DNA of 64,000 bases from Streptomyces candidus (GCF_014207445.1 NZ_JACHEM010000001.1:248001-312000); one strand, 5' to 3'. Shown: positions 8,929 to 17,614, counted from the first letter of the stretch. Numbers and translations are program-made. The notes: generated by a model not told the origin, from the letters alone.

Positions 8929-10154
8929 GAACGCCACTGCGCGGTGAACTCGTCGAGGGTCGTGCCGAGTTCGGTGTGCAGTGCGTTCTCCACCGCGCCG
9001 TCCCGCTGCGGGTGGCGGCCGACGGACACGTAGAACGCGAAGAGCGTCCGCTCGTCGGTGCGTGCCACGATCATCCGGCAGGCCAGCCAGCCGCCCTCGT
9101 ACGCCCCGGCGAGACGGTCGGCGTCCCCGGTGAAGCGGAAGTCGTCGTCGGCGGGCAGCGCGGCCGGCGGCCCGTCCCGGCGCACCGCGCGCCGCAGTTC
9201 GGGGGCGACCTGGGCCGGGGTGCGGTCGCTGCCCCGGTAGGCCACCCAGTCCGCGAAGCCCTCCGACAGCCACATGGGGGTCGCGGCGGTGGTGTCGGTA
9301 CGGGTGGCCACGTGCGTCGTCTCGTGGGTGAGCACCACCTGTCGCCCGGCCGCCCCCAGCACGTCGTACGCCTCCGGGTTGACGATCACGCGGTCCGCCG
9401 ACGTCCGCTTCCCGCCGCGGCCCGCCCCGGTGGTGACGGCCGCTATGCCCCGGTACCCGGCGGCGGGCGACCCCAGGAGCGCGCCCATCCCGCCGAGCGA
9501 GGGCGGCACCAGGAGGACCGCCGCGAGGTCGCGCTCCCGCTTCCACACGGCGGCGACGGCGGCCACCGCGCGGTCGGCGTTCTCCGCGACGGCCCGCAGC
9601 CGCTTCCGGTCCTGCCCGGCCCCCAGAACGATCGCCCGCCGCCCGCGCACGGCGGTCACGGGGCCCTGCTGCCAGATCTCCTGCGAGCCGCTCCGCTCCG
9701 GCCGGTCCCCGGTGATGTACCACTGACCGCCCTGCCGCAGCAGGTCGATGCGGCGCGGGGTGACGGCGGGCTCCGTGTCGTACCCGTCGATCCGGTACCG
9801 GTGTTCCACCCGGGCGGTGGCGGTAGCGCCGCCGGTCCTGTCGAGTCCGGTCAGCCGGTACTCCCAGGAGGCGAGCGGCACCGCGGCGAGGTTGTCGAAC
9901 TCCTGCTCCTGTACGGCCCGCAGGCCGTCCGCGCCCGGTTCGAGTACGTCCAGGCAGGCCTGCCGGTCGCGGTTCACGAGGGCGGCGGCCCGCTTGTCCA
10001 GCAGCCGCCGCACGTCGCGGGCGGCGGTGTCGGCCGGCGCGGCCGGGGCGGCACAGGACGCCGTCAGCGCCCCGCCGAGCCCGAGACCCGCGCCGAGACC
10101 CAGTCCGAGCACCGCCCGCCGCCCGTACCGTCCGCCGCTCGCGTGTGCGCCCAT
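8904..10154 (-). CDS. Lipoprotein zinc metallopeptidase (peptidase MA-like)
   Basis: 416-residue exported protein. The N-terminus has RYGRRAVLGLGLG, Tat-like, followed by a hydrophobic stretch and a lipobox ending LTASC, so it is probably a lipid-anchored extracytoplasmic protein. A middle region (residues ~45-140) resembles an NTF2-like or secreted-protein domain. The catalytic region has HETTH (HExxH), with the glutamate ligand in SEGFADWVAYR, a gluzincin arrangement. The C-terminal EFTAQWRSYVREALG is usual for this family. The ATG at 10152-10154 places the Tat/lipobox signal correctly. The natural substrate is unknown. The 3' end overlaps the convergent GT87 gene. Confidence 0.85.
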   Translation of the reverse strand: MGAHASGGRYGRRAVLGLGLGAGLGLGGALTASCAAPAAPADTAARDVRRLLDKRAAALVNRDRQACLDVLEPGADGLRAVQEQEFDNLAAVPLASWEYRLTGLDRTGGATATARVEHRYRIDGYDTEPAVTPRRIDLLRQGGQWYITGDRPERSGSQEIWQQGPVTAVRGRRAIVLGAGQDRKRLRAVAENADRAVAAVAAVWKRERDLAAVLLVPPSLGGMGALLGSPAAGYRGIAAVTTGAGRGGKRTSADRVIVNPEAYDVLGAAGRQVVLTHETTHVATRTDTTAATPMWLSEGFADWVAYRGSDRTPAQVAPELRRAVRRDGPPAALPADDDFRFTGDADRLAGAYEGGWLACRMIVARTDERTLFAFYVSVGRHPQRDGAVENALHTELGTTLDEFTAQWRSYVREALG

Positions 10155-10237
10155 CCGGCGATCGTACGACGGCGTGATCGGCCCCGTACCGCCGTGCCGC
10201 GGCGGGCCCTCCCCGCGCCGGGTACGGGCGCCCGCGG

Positions 10238-11266
10238 TCAGACCCGGGTCACCGCCGAGATCGGCATCATGCCCACCGGGTCGTAGCGCACCGGCGCCCC
10301 CGGGTAGGGCGCGTGCACGACCTGGCCGTTGCCCATGTACATCCCGACGTGGCTGGCGTCGTCGCGGTAGGTGACCAGGTCGCCGGGCTGCGCCTCGTCC
10401 AGCGAGACCCGCCGGCCCGCGGACCGCTGCGCCTGCGAGGTGCGCGGCAGCGACACCCCGGCCTGCCCGTACGACCACTGCATGAGGCCCGAGCAGTCGA
10501 AGCCCGACGGGCCGTTGGCCCCCCAGACGTACGGCTTGCCGACGGCGTTCCTGGCCGCCAGCACCGCGGCCGCCGCACGCGAGGACGCGGGCATCGCCCC
10601 GGACATCTCCGGCATCTCCTCGCGTCCGCCGCGCGAGGCCCGGTCGAACTCGGCGCGTTCCGCCTGGGGCAGCGCGTTGAGCAGCCGGCGGGCCTCGGCG
10701 AGTTTGTGCTCGACGGCGCGCTTGTAACGCGAGACGACGGCCCGGGTCTGCTCCAGCTCCGCGAGCTTGCGGGTGGCCTCGGTGCGCTCCTGGCCCAGCC
10801 GGCGCTGTGCCTCGGTGAGTGCGTGCACCCTGCCGGTGTGGAAGACGCCGATGCGGTCGAGCGCCGCCGCCTTGTCGAGGTAACTGTCCGGGTTCTCCGA
10901 CAGCAGCAGCGACACCGCCGGGTCCATGCCGCCCGACCGGTACTGGGCACCGGCCAGCTGCCCGATCACACCGCGCATCCGGTTGAGACGCTCCTGGCCG
11001 CGGGCCGTGCGGTCGCGGGCCTGGCCGACCTCCTCGCGGAGGGTCTCGGCGCGCTCATTGGCCTTGTTGAACCGCTCGGTGGCCTTCTCCGCCTGTTCGA
11101 AGAGCCGGTCGACGGTGGCCTGGGTGGCGGTGGGCGCTCCCGCCGGGTCGGCACCGGCCGGCGTGGCCCCGAGGGCCGCCGCGGCGGTCGCCGCGGCCGC
11201 GGACAGGACGGTGACCCGGGTGCTCTGTGTGAGCCCGGACTGCGAGGGACGACGGTGTGACGCCAC
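10238..11266 (-). CDS. Secreted coiled-coil NlpC/P60 peptidoglycan endopeptidase (RipC-like), copy 1
   Basis: 342-residue cell-wall hydrolase. A signal peptide occupies residues ~1-40 (cleavage near AGA-DP). Residues ~45-215 are a long coiled coil with paired heptads, like FtsEX-activated hydrolases. The NlpC/P60 domain runs ~230-342 with catalytic C258 (GFDCSGL), H306 (DASHVGMY) and H318 (VVHAPY). It cleaves peptide stems within peptidoglycan. The GTG at 11264-11266 is chosen because it yields VASHRRP, the same start as the paralogue downstream of 12593. A GTG at 11287 is in frame but lies beyond the AAGGAG ribosome site. It is 47% or so alike in appearance to copy 2, by eye, so the pair is a tandem duplication. 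Confidence 0.9.
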   Translation of the reverse strand: MASHRRPSQSGLTQSTRVTVLSAAAATAAAALGATPAGADPAGAPTATQATVDRLFEQAEKATERFNKANERAETLREEVGQARDRTARGQERLNRMRGVIGQLAGAQYRSGGMDPAVSLLLSENPDSYLDKAAALDRIGVFHTGRVHALTEAQRRLGQERTEATRKLAELEQTRAVVSRYKRAVEHKLAEARRLLNALPQAERAEFDRASRGGREEMPEMSGAMPASSRAAAAVLAARNAVGKPYVWGANGPSGFDCSGLMQWSYGQAGVSLPRTSQAQRSAGRRVSLDEAQPGDLVTYRDDASHVGMYMGNGQVVHAPYPGAPVRYDPVGMMPISAVTRV

Positions 11267-11419
11267 GGGAAGCCGCACTCCTTCCACTGCTGGGGGGCAG
11301 CGCCCTGCCGCCCGGGGCGGGCGGACTGCTCGACGGGCACTGCGCTGGCAGACAGTAGCGGGGCGCTCACAGGGCGGCCAAAGAGGCGGGCGGGCGGGAA
11401 AAGGACCAGGACAGCACGA

Positions 11420-11452
11420 CGCCCCGCCGATGACCAGGTCATGGGCGGGGCG
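11420..11452 (-). terminator. Hairpin between the two NlpC/P60 genes
   Basis: A 9-bp GC stem (CGCCCCGCC / GGCGGGGCG) encloses a second short palindrome (ATGACC/GGTCAT). It lies about 105 bases past the stop of copy 2 and 150 bases before the start of copy 1. It probably terminates the copy 2 transcript, implying each paralogue has its own promoter. Confidence 0.5.
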
Positions 11453-11558
11453 GGGCGGTCAGCACGGGCTGCCGCGATTCGCTCGAACGGGCGGTGTGTT
11501 CGGCGTCGCTCGCGGGGCAGGGCGGGCGCGGATGCCGCACACCGCCGGTGCGTGGGGC

Positions 11559-12593
11559 TCAGCCGCCGACGCGCACTCCGTACATGAACGACCCGAGGTA
11601 CTTCATGTCCTCGTAGCGGACGTTGGTGCCCGGCTTGGGGGCGTGCAGCGACTGGCCGTTGCCGGCGTAGAAACCCACGTGGGCGAGGTCGCTGAAGAAG
11701 ACCAGGTCGCCGGGGCGCAGGTCGCTCTTGTTGTAGATCTTCGGGCCGGCGTTCACCTGGGTGAAGGTGCTGCCGCCCACCGTCACGTTGACCTGCTGGA
11801 ACGCCCAGTAGACAAGGCCGGAGCAGTCGAACGCGTTGGGGCCCTTGTTGCCCCAGTCGTACGGCGCGCCGATCTTCGTCGCGGCCTTCGCCATCGCGGC
11901 GGCGCCGATGCCGGAGGCGGCCACCTGGGTGCCGAGCTCGACGCGGCTGCCGGCGTCACGGCTGGCGCGCTCCTCCTTCTGCTGGATGGCCCGGCGCTCT
12001 TCCTCGGTCAGCGTGTTGTACAGCTTCCGCGCGTCGGCGAGCTTGCCCTGGATCGTGGCCTTCTTCGCGCCGAGTTCCTTGCGTACGGCGGCGAGGTCGG
12101 CGAGCTTGCCGCTCGCTTCCTCGCGCTGCTGGGCCAGGATGCGCTGCTTCGCCTGGATCTTGCGGAGCGACTCCGCCTGCCGGGCCGTCAGCTGGTCCAT
12201 GGCCGAGGCGCGGTCCAGGAACTGGTCCGGCTCGGAGGAGAGGAAGAGCTGGAGCGACGGGTCGACGCTGCCGGTCCGGTACTGCGCGGTGGCCAGCGAA
12301 CCGAGGCCGTTGCGCAGCTCGTTGAGGTCGCCCTGACCGCGGGCCACCGAGTCCTGGAGGTTTCTGACCTGCTTCTCCAGGGTCTCCTGCTTCTCCTTCG
12401 CCCCGTTGAACTTCTCGGTGGCGGCCTCCGCCTCCTCGTACAGCGCGTCGACCTTCGCCTTGACTTCCTTCTTGTCCGGCTTGGGCGTGGCGTTCGCCGA
12501 CTGGGAGGTGAGCACGACGGCGGCCGCGGCGGATATGGAGAGCACGGTCACACGGGTGCGGCTCGGCTGCTTGGGACGACGGTGGGACGCCAC
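11559..12593 (-). CDS. Secreted coiled-coil NlpC/P60 peptidoglycan endopeptidase (RipC-like), copy 2
   Basis: 344-residue paralogue of the adjacent hydrolase. Residues 1-36 are a signal peptide (basic MASHRRPKQPSRTR, hydrophobic core, ANA cleavage). Residues ~40-215 form a coiled coil, more lysine- and glutamate-rich than in copy 1. The C-terminal NlpC/P60 domain has C257 (AFDCSGL), H305 (LAHVGFY) and H317 (SLHAPK). The start is a GTG (12591-12593) with AAGGAG nine bases upstream. It has its own promoter about 100 bases upstream and a terminator after it. Role: peptidoglycan remodelling at the wall, inferred from family. Confidence 0.92.
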   Translation of the reverse strand: MASHRRPKQPSRTRVTVLSISAAAAVVLTSQSANATPKPDKKEVKAKVDALYEEAEAATEKFNGAKEKQETLEKQVRNLQDSVARGQGDLNELRNGLGSLATAQYRTGSVDPSLQLFLSSEPDQFLDRASAMDQLTARQAESLRKIQAKQRILAQQREEASGKLADLAAVRKELGAKKATIQGKLADARKLYNTLTEEERRAIQQKEERASRDAGSRVELGTQVAASGIGAAAMAKAATKIGAPYDWGNKGPNAFDCSGLVYWAFQQVNVTVGGSTFTQVNAGPKIYNKSDLRPGDLVFFSDLAHVGFYAGNGQSLHAPKPGTNVRYEDMKYLGSFMYGVRVGG

Positions 12594-12694
12594 GGAGGCG
12601 AGCTCCTTCTTCCTCAGCCGCCGACCAGCGAGGTTGGCGGGCCCCTCGCTGATACTCCGGATGAGTGATCAACCGCGCGAGGGTTCGAGCCCAG

Positions 12695-12724
12695 ACCCTA
12701 GTGACCTTCTCGTGATCAGTTCAA
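12695..12724 (-). promoter_or_regulatory. Housekeeping-type promoter for NlpC/P60 copy 2
   Basis: Reading on the minus strand, TTGAAC (12724-12719) and TAGGGT (12700-12695) are separated by 18 bases, close to the Streptomyces HrdB consensus TTGAC-N16-18-TAGRRT. Transcription would begin near 12688, leaving a 5' leader of about 95 bases. I found no conserved riboswitch core in that leader. Confidence 0.65.
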
Positions 12725-12869
12725 ATCCTCAGGAGAAAAATCTCGCCCCTGAGCCACATGAATTCCACGCGTCACACCGTGTGTCATGGGCAGTTGACGG
12801 AGCGCCATGCCCAATCCACGCCAATTCGGGCGTTGTACACATGAAGGTGACATCGGCCCGCACGGACCG

Positions 12870-14228
12870 TCACACACGCGACAGCCGCTTCAACAGCATC
12901 ACCGAAGCGACCGGCCGGGCGCCCGACTTGGCGACCCCGTCGGCGACTTCGCGGTCCGTGGAGACCACGACCACCGGACGTCCGACCGGCTCCGCCCGTA
13001 CCAGCTGCCGGATCAGTTCGTCCGCCGTCACGCCCGCCTTGCTGAACAGCACCCGCACCCCGCGCGGCGGCGCCAGCAGCACCGGGGCCGCCAGCTCCGC
13101 GCCGTCGAAGACACAGGTGACCTCGGCGCCGGTCGCCGCCGCCAGCATGGACAGACCGCCCAGCAGCCGCAGCCGCTGCTTCTCCAGCGGCATCGTCGGA
13201 TAACCGGTCTTCGTCACGTTGTACCCGTCGACCACCAGATGCGCCTGCGGCAGCGCCAGCAGCTGGTCGAGGACGGCGGGATCCGTGTCGGACAAGGCGC
13301 GTGCCGCGATGTCCTTGGGCGACATCCGGCCGGGTTCCACCGCGTCCACGCCGTCCGCGGGCCGTCCGGCCGACGGCGGCAGGGCGAGTTCGCGACGCAG
13401 CCCCTGGGCCGCTTCGAGCACCGTGTCCAGCAGCAGCCGCAGCCGCATGTCCTCGACGCTGCGCCCCTCGCGTACAGCACGACGGCCCGCCTCCACGGAC
13501 GCCTCCGCCTCGCCGAGCCTGGCCCGCAGCCGCCGGGACTCTGCCTCGGCAGCGGCGACCCGGGCGGCCGCCTCGGCCCTGATGCCGTCCATCTCGGCCT
13601 GGGTCCTGCGCAGCGCGGCCTCGCCGCGCTTGACGTCACTGAGAGCGCCGCGGAGCTTGCGCTGTGCCGCGTCGCACTCCTTGCGGGCGGCGTCCAGCTC
13701 GGTGCGCAGCCGCTCGGTCTCCGCCTTCGTGCGCTCCCGGGCCTCGGCCAGCTCGGCCCGCACCCCCTCCAGCTCGCGCTGGGCCGCCTCGTCGGCGCGC
13801 TCGGCGTCCGCGCGCAGCACCTCCTCGCCCGCGGCGGCCACCAGCTTCACCCAGCCGGCCGGACGCAGCACGTAGGCCGCCGCCGCGACATCGACGGGAT
13901 CGGCCGCGGCGGGCAGCGACCCGGCCTCCAGCGCGCGCGTCAGCTCGGGCTGCGCCTCGCGCAGCCGCTCGCCGATCCGCTGCCGGAAAACCGGGGCGCT
14001 CTCCAGCGCGGCGGCCATCGCGTTGCCCGCGAACTTGGCGCGCCGGCTGGGGGTGAACCGGGCGTACTGCCGCAGCTGGGCGGGGAGTTCGGCGACGCTC
14101 AGGCCGCCGAAGGCGTCCGAGACCAGCGTCACGACCCGCCGCCGCACCCCCTCGGGCAACGGGCCGTCGAGCACCTCTGCGGCGTCGTCGGCCGACCCGG
14201 CCGCCTCAGCGCCGCTCGCAGGCTCCAC
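12870..14228 (-). CDS. NYN-domain protein with long coiled coil (RNA-binding/nuclease-like)
   Basis: 452-residue cytoplasmic protein. The N-terminal ~135 residues form a helical domain, residues ~140-280 a charged Ala/Glu/Arg coiled coil, and residues ~328-450 a YacP-type NYN domain of the PIN-like fold. Acidic metal-site candidates are D334 (LVVDGYNV), D375 (CVFDGAEL), D403 and D426 (VVVSTDREVADG). NYN proteins usually cleave or process RNA. The GTG start at 14226-14228 follows the adjacent small gene by 75 bases on the same strand. No signal peptide. Substrate unknown; the nuclease role is inferred from the fold. Confidence 0.87.
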   Translation of the reverse strand: MEPASGAEAAGSADDAAEVLDGPLPEGVRRRVVTLVSDAFGGLSVAELPAQLRQYARFTPSRRAKFAGNAMAAALESAPVFRQRIGERLREAQPELTRALEAGSLPAAADPVDVAAAAYVLRPAGWVKLVAAAGEEVLRADAERADEAAQRELEGVRAELAEARERTKAETERLRTELDAARKECDAAQRKLRGALSDVKRGEAALRRTQAEMDGIRAEAAARVAAAEAESRRLRARLGEAEASVEAGRRAVREGRSVEDMRLRLLLDTVLEAAQGLRRELALPPSAGRPADGVDAVEPGRMSPKDIAARALSDTDPAVLDQLLALPQAHLVVDGYNVTKTGYPTMPLEKQRLRLLGGLSMLAAATGAEVTCVFDGAELAAPVLLAPPRGVRVLFSKAGVTADELIRQLVRAEPVGRPVVVVSTDREVADGVAKSGARPVASVMLLKRLSRV

Positions 14229-14303
14229 AATCCGTCACCCCATCACCTTCGCCACCCGCGGTGAGCGGGTACTGCCCTGCCGGGCCGTCCTCCCATGGTC
14301 TCC

Positions 14304-14549
14304 CTAGGAGCCGGCGTCCGGCCTGTCCACCAGTTCGATCTGATCCACCGCGTTGCACCAGCGGCAGCGCACGGACTCGATGGTCTCACTGACCACCTCG
14401 CGTTCCTCGACCTTCGACTCCCCGGCAAGGTCCAGGTGGACGTACTCGACGACCTTCGACGAGCGGGTCACGTCGAACCGCGTGAGATTTCCGCAGAGCG
14501 TGCAGCGCCACCGGGTCGCGGCAGTCGGCAGGGGAACCGTCGTCGTCAT
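14304..14549 (-). CDS. Small zinc-ribbon protein, function unknown
   Basis: 81-residue protein with two CxxC knuckles: RCTLCGN near residue 15 and RCRWCNA near residue 62, separated by a ~40-residue beta-rich, charged segment. This is a typical two-knuckle zinc ribbon. The ATG at 14547-14549 is followed by MTTTVPLPTAATRW. It lies upstream of the NYN gene on the same strand and may be co-transcribed. I recognise it as a conserved Streptomyces small protein but know no function. Confidence 0.75.
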   Translation of the reverse strand: MTTTVPLPTAATRWRCTLCGNLTRFDVTRSSKVVEYVHLDLAGESKVEEREVVSETIESVRCRWCNAVDQIELVDRPDAGS

Positions 14550-14782
14550 GCGTACCGTCCTCTTCCTTCGAAAATACGAGAAACTACGAAACCTACGAGC
14601 ACTGCGACACGCCGGGCGTGTCTCGTACGTCGTTGCCGCGGTGCGCCGTCGAACTGCGGATACCCTGCGCGCAACCCTACGGCCTACCGGTACCCCGCGC
14701 GGAGGGCAGCCGACCCTTGAGACCGGTACCGCGGGGGCGGACCACCGGCGAGCCGGAACGGGAAGGGCGGCGGTGTTGCCGC

Positions 14783-15556
14783 ATGCTCGACACCATGAGC
14801 AAGGTCACGGTCAAGGCCCCCCGGCAGGTCCTGGGCCTCGCCTCCCGCTGGCGGGCCCTCTCCCGCGCCCCCCTCGTGACGTACTCCGTGATCGGCGCCT
14901 GCTGTGTGGTGTTCCTGCTCGGCCCGGCCTCCGGCTTCAACCCGTCGTACGGCACCGGCGACGCGCTCCTCCTCGCGCAGGGCGCCTACTTCGAGCGCTG
15001 GGGCGTCGTCCCCGAGGAGCTCGTACAGCTCGGCCCGCACGCCCTGCTGACCCCGCTCACCGCCCTGTTCGTGCACGGCAACTGGCTGCACCTGCTGGGC
15101 AACATGCTCTTCCTGTACGTCTTCGGCGCGATGACCGAGGAAGGCATGGGACGACTGCACTACGCGGTCTTCTACGTCGTCACCGGCTACCTCGCGCTCG
15201 TGGTGTACGCCGTCGTGCACGCGTCCTCGACGGAGACGCTGGTCGGGGCGTCCGGCGCGATCTCCGCGGTGCTGGGCGCGTTCCTGTGCCTGTTCCCGCA
15301 CGTACGCGTCACCAGCGTCTTCCCCTTCCTCCTCTTCCTCCCGCTGCGCTTCCCGGCGTGGATCGTGCTGATCTTCTGGTTCGTGCTCCAGTGGCTGGCC
15401 GCGCAGGGTCTGGGCACCGGGCCGGGCGTCGCGTACCTGGCGCACGTGGTGGGCTTCGCGGGCGGCTTCCTCTACGCGTGGGCGCGATTTCGCCGTACGG
15501 CTAGAGTGAGGGCCGCAGCAGCGCCACCGGCCACCGAGGGAGAAAGCCAGCCGTGA
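14783..15556 (+). CDS. Rhomboid-family intramembrane serine protease
   Basis: 257-residue membrane protein with six or seven hydrophobic segments. The family motif HGNWLHLLGNMLFLYVFG, the catalytic serine in GASGAISA (TM4) and the catalytic histidine in AHVVGFAGGFLYAW (TM6) are present, so it is probably active. The family cleaves transmembrane segments of substrates within the lipid bilayer. The ATG at 14783 (MLDTMSKVTV) is used, with GGAAGGG about 16 bases upstream; an ATG at 14795 is an alternative. The stop overlaps the GTG of the Lrp-domain gene (GTGA), indicating translational coupling. Confidence 0.88.
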   Translation: MLDTMSKVTVKAPRQVLGLASRWRALSRAPLVTYSVIGACCVVFLLGPASGFNPSYGTGDALLLAQGAYFERWGVVPEELVQLGPHALLTPLTALFVHGNWLHLLGNMLFLYVFGAMTEEGMGRLHYAVFYVVTGYLALVVYAVVHASSTETLVGASGAISAVLGAFLCLFPHVRVTSVFPFLLFLPLRFPAWIVLIFWFVLQWLAAQGLGTGPGVAYLAHVVGFAGGFLYAWARFRRTARVRAAAAPPATEGESQP

Positions 15557-17256
15557 TCACCGCGATCGTGCTCATCAAGACCAGCGTGGACCGGATCCCC
15601 GAGATCGCCGAGTCGATCGCCGCGCTGGACAGCGTCAGCGAGGTCTTCTCCGTCACCGGTACCTACGACCTGATCGCCATGGTGCGCGTCGGACGGCACG
15701 ACGACCTGGCGGACATCATCCCCGGCTCGATCAGCAAGATCCCCGGCGTCGAGGCGACGGACACCCACGTCGCGTTCCGCACCTACTCGCAGCACGACCT
15801 GGAGGCCGCGTTCGCGATCGGCCTCGACGGCTGACTCCCGTGGCCCGCAACGCCCGTCCTCGGTGCGGTAGTTCCACTGCGCACCGTTCGCCACGAGCTC
15901 CTTCACGGCCCGTACGAAACGTTCCACGTGCTCGTCGGGGGTGCCCGCGCCGAAGCTCACCCGGATCGCGTTGAGGGACCTCTCGCCCGGCCCGGCCTCG
16001 GGTGCGCCGCACTCACCGGCCTCCTGCGGATCGCTGCCGAGCAGTGTGCGCACCAGCGGGTGGGCGCAGAACAGGCCGTCCCGTACGCCGATGCCGTACT
16101 CGGCGGAGAGCGCGGCGGCGAAGTGCGAGCTGTTCCAGCCGTCCACCACGAACGAGAGGACGCCGACGCGCGGTGCCTCGTCGCCGAACAGCGAGAGCAC
16201 CTTCACGGCGGGCACGTCCGCGAGCCCTTCGCGCACCCTGCGCACCAGCGCCTGCTCGCGCTCGACCAGGGCGTCGAATCCGGCCTCGGTGAGCGCCCTG
16301 CACGCGGAGGCGATGGCGTACACACCGATCACGTTCGGCGAACCGGCCTCGTGGCGCGCCGCGGTGGTGTGCCACTCGACGTCCACGCCGCCGTCCGCAC
16401 GCCGCGCGACCTTCTTCGACGCGCCGCCACCGGCCAGGTACGGCTCGGCCGCCCGCAGCCAGTCTGCCCGCCCGGCGAGCACCCCGGAGCCGAACGGCGC
16501 GTACAGCTTGTGCCCGGAGAAGGCCACCCAGTCGACGTCCAAGTCCCGCACCGAGAGCGGGTGGTGAGGGGCGAGCTGGGCGGCGTCGAGCACGATCCGC
16601 GCGCCGTGCGCGTGGGCGACGGCGGCGAGCTCGCGCACCGGCCAGATCTCCCCCGTGACGTTCGAGGCACCTGTCACACACACCAGCGCGGGACCCTTGC
16701 CGTTGCCCGAACCAGGCCCGCGGCCGTCGCAGGGGGTCCGGTCGGCGAGTGCGCGTTCCAGCGTCTCGACGGCCTGCGCGGGCGTGCGGGGCGCGTCCAG
16801 GTACGTCACCCGGGCGTCCTGCCAGGGCAGCAGCGACGCGTGGTGCTCGGTCTCGAAGACGAACACCTGGCAGTCGGCGGGCAGTGCGGAAGCCAGCAGG
16901 TTCAGCGAGTCGGTCGTCGACCGGGTGAAGACCACCTGGTCGTCGTCCCGGCAGTCGAGGAACTCGGCGACCGTCACCCGGCTGTTCTCGAAGAGGTCGG
17001 TCGAGAGCTGCGACAGGTACCCGGCCCCCCGGTGCACGCTGCCGTAGTACGGGGCGTACGCCGCGACGTCGTCCCACACACGCTGCAGCGCCGGAGCGCT
17101 CGCCGCGTAGTCGAGGGCCGCGTAGGTGACCTCGCCCCCGGTGACCAGGGGCACGGCCACGTCCCGTCCGAGAACGGGCAGCGGCTTCCCGCAGCAGGGC
17201 TCTTCGGACGCGGCGGGGGCGGACGGGGTGGCGGTGGCGAAGGACTGAGCGGGCAT
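15472..17256 (-). CDS. Class-V aminotransferase (cysteine desulfurase-like) with unusual C-terminal read-through
   Basis: PLP-dependent fold-type I enzyme. The PLP lysine is K250 in FSGHKLYAPFG and the cofactor aspartate is in IVLDAAQLAPHH. ETEHHASLLPW and HEAGSPNVIG are conserved class-V segments. The family normally ends soon after the motif YRTEDGRC, which is reached at about residue 470. Here no stop occurs there, and the frame runs about 120 more codons to 15472, antisense to the Lrp-domain gene and the end of the rhomboid gene. The tail has no recognisable domain. The ATG at 17254-17256 has GGGAG seven bases upstream. It lies ~230 bases downstream of a SAM-IV riboswitch, so it is likely repressed by S-adenosylmethionine, pointing to a sulfur amino-acid role. 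Confidence 0.88.
   Translation of the reverse strand: MPAQSFATATPSAPAASEEPCCGKPLPVLGRDVAVPLVTGGEVTYAALDYAASAPALQRVWDDVAAYAPYYGSVHRGAGYLSQLSTDLFENSRVTVAEFLDCRDDDQVVFTRSTTDSLNLLASALPADCQVFVFETEHHASLLPWQDARVTYLDAPRTPAQAVETLERALADRTPCDGRGPGSGNGKGPALVCVTGASNVTGEIWPVRELAAVAHAHGARIVLDAAQLAPHHPLSVRDLDVDWVAFSGHKLYAPFGSGVLAGRADWLRAAEPYLAGGGASKKVARRADGGVDVEWHTTAARHEAGSPNVIGVYAIASACRALTEAGFDALVEREQALVRRVREGLADVPAVKVLSLFGDEAPRVGVLSFVVDGWNSSHFAAALSAEYGIGVRDGLFCAHPLVRTLLGSDPQEAGECGAPEAGPGERSLNAIRVSFGAGTPDEHVERFVRAVKELVANGAQWNYRTEDGRCGPRESAVEADRERGLQVVLRVGAERDVGVRRLDAGDLADRAGDDVRQVVVPSDAHHGDQVVGTGDGEDLADAVQRGDRLGDLGDPVHAGLDEHDRGDHGWLSPSVAGGAAAALTLAVRRNRAHA
15553..15834 (+). CDS. Stand-alone Lrp/AsnC ligand-binding (RAM) domain protein
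   Basis: 93-residue protein consisting only of the alpha-beta sandwich RAM domain. The pattern is VLIKTSVDRIPEIAESIAAL then VTGTYDLIAMVRVG and a C-terminal IPGVEATDTHVAFRTYS. There is no helix-turn-helix, so it cannot bind DNA by itself. Such proteins form oligomers that bind amino acids. GTG start overlaps the rhomboid stop by four bases. On the opposite strand the reading frame of the aminotransferase gene continues right through this gene (see findings). Confidence 0.9.
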   Translation: MITAIVLIKTSVDRIPEIAESIAALDSVSEVFSVTGTYDLIAMVRVGRHDDLADIIPGSISKIPGVEATDTHVAFRTYSQHDLEAAFAIGLDG

Positions 17257-17452
17257 GACGGAACTCCCGGCAGGACAAGGCGGAATGGCTTCGACACGTC
17301 CCGCACGCCTGACGCAGGCTCACTTGCCGTGGCGCGTACGGGAGTTGCCTCGACGCACGGCCGTCACAGGCCGCACGGAGGTGAAGGTGGAACGGGGCCG
17401 AAGGGCCCTATCGCATTCGCTTGCTCACGAGACTGCTCCCTTGAGGACCAGG

Positions 17453-17491
17453 ACCCCAGGGGCGCGCCACTCCGAAGGAGTGCGCAGGGGT
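17453..17491 (-). terminator. Candidate expression platform after the SAM-IV aptamer
   Basis: Directly after the aptamer, in the direction of transcription, a hairpin (CACTCC-TTC-GGAGTG, 17482-17468) is enclosed by a second pairing, ACCCC with GGGGT (17491-17487 with 17457-17453). The outer stem borrows the last bases of the aptamer, so the two folds could exclude each other. That is the usual layout of a transcriptional switch, but a U tract is missing, so Rho or translational control are alternatives. Confidence 0.4.
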
Positions 17492-17606
17492 CCGCGCTTG
17501 CCGTAGACCTCGCTGCCTACGACCTGGTCTTCACCCGGGGCACCCCGCCACGGACGGAGGGTTGCCGGACAGCGGGCCGGGGCCGTAGTCGCTGTCACTC
17601 ATGACC
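17488..17606 (-). promoter_or_regulatory. SAM-IV riboswitch aptamer
   Basis: On the minus strand the leader carries the SAM-IV core in order: GGTCATGAGTGACAGCGACT, then GGCCCCGGC, GTCCGGCAACCCTCC, GTGGCGGGGTGCCCCGGGTG and AGACCAGGTCGTAG, ending GGCAAGCGCGGACC. The P1 pairing GGTC/GACC, the CCGGCAACCCTCC and GGTGCCCCGGGTGA-like strings, the 3' pseudoknot stem (CGTAG/CTACG) and the total of about 119 nt match the actinobacterial SAM-IV class as I remember it. It senses S-adenosylmethionine and should control the class-V aminotransferase gene downstream. An ATG inside the 5' end is probably fortuitous. Confidence 0.9.
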
Positions 17607-17614
17607 TGTGCAGC

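Noticed and set aside
12594..12700. c-di-AMP (ydaO) riboswitch before the NlpC/P60 gene
   Set aside because: Such switches occur upstream of NlpC/P60 genes in Actinobacteria, but the conserved ydaO cores are not present in the ~95-base leader.
17534..17604. Short peptide MSDSDYGPGPLSGNPPSVAGCPG read from the SAM-IV region
   Set aside because: The ATG lies in the aptamer P1 stem and the bases are fixed by RNA structure; it is not a separate gene.
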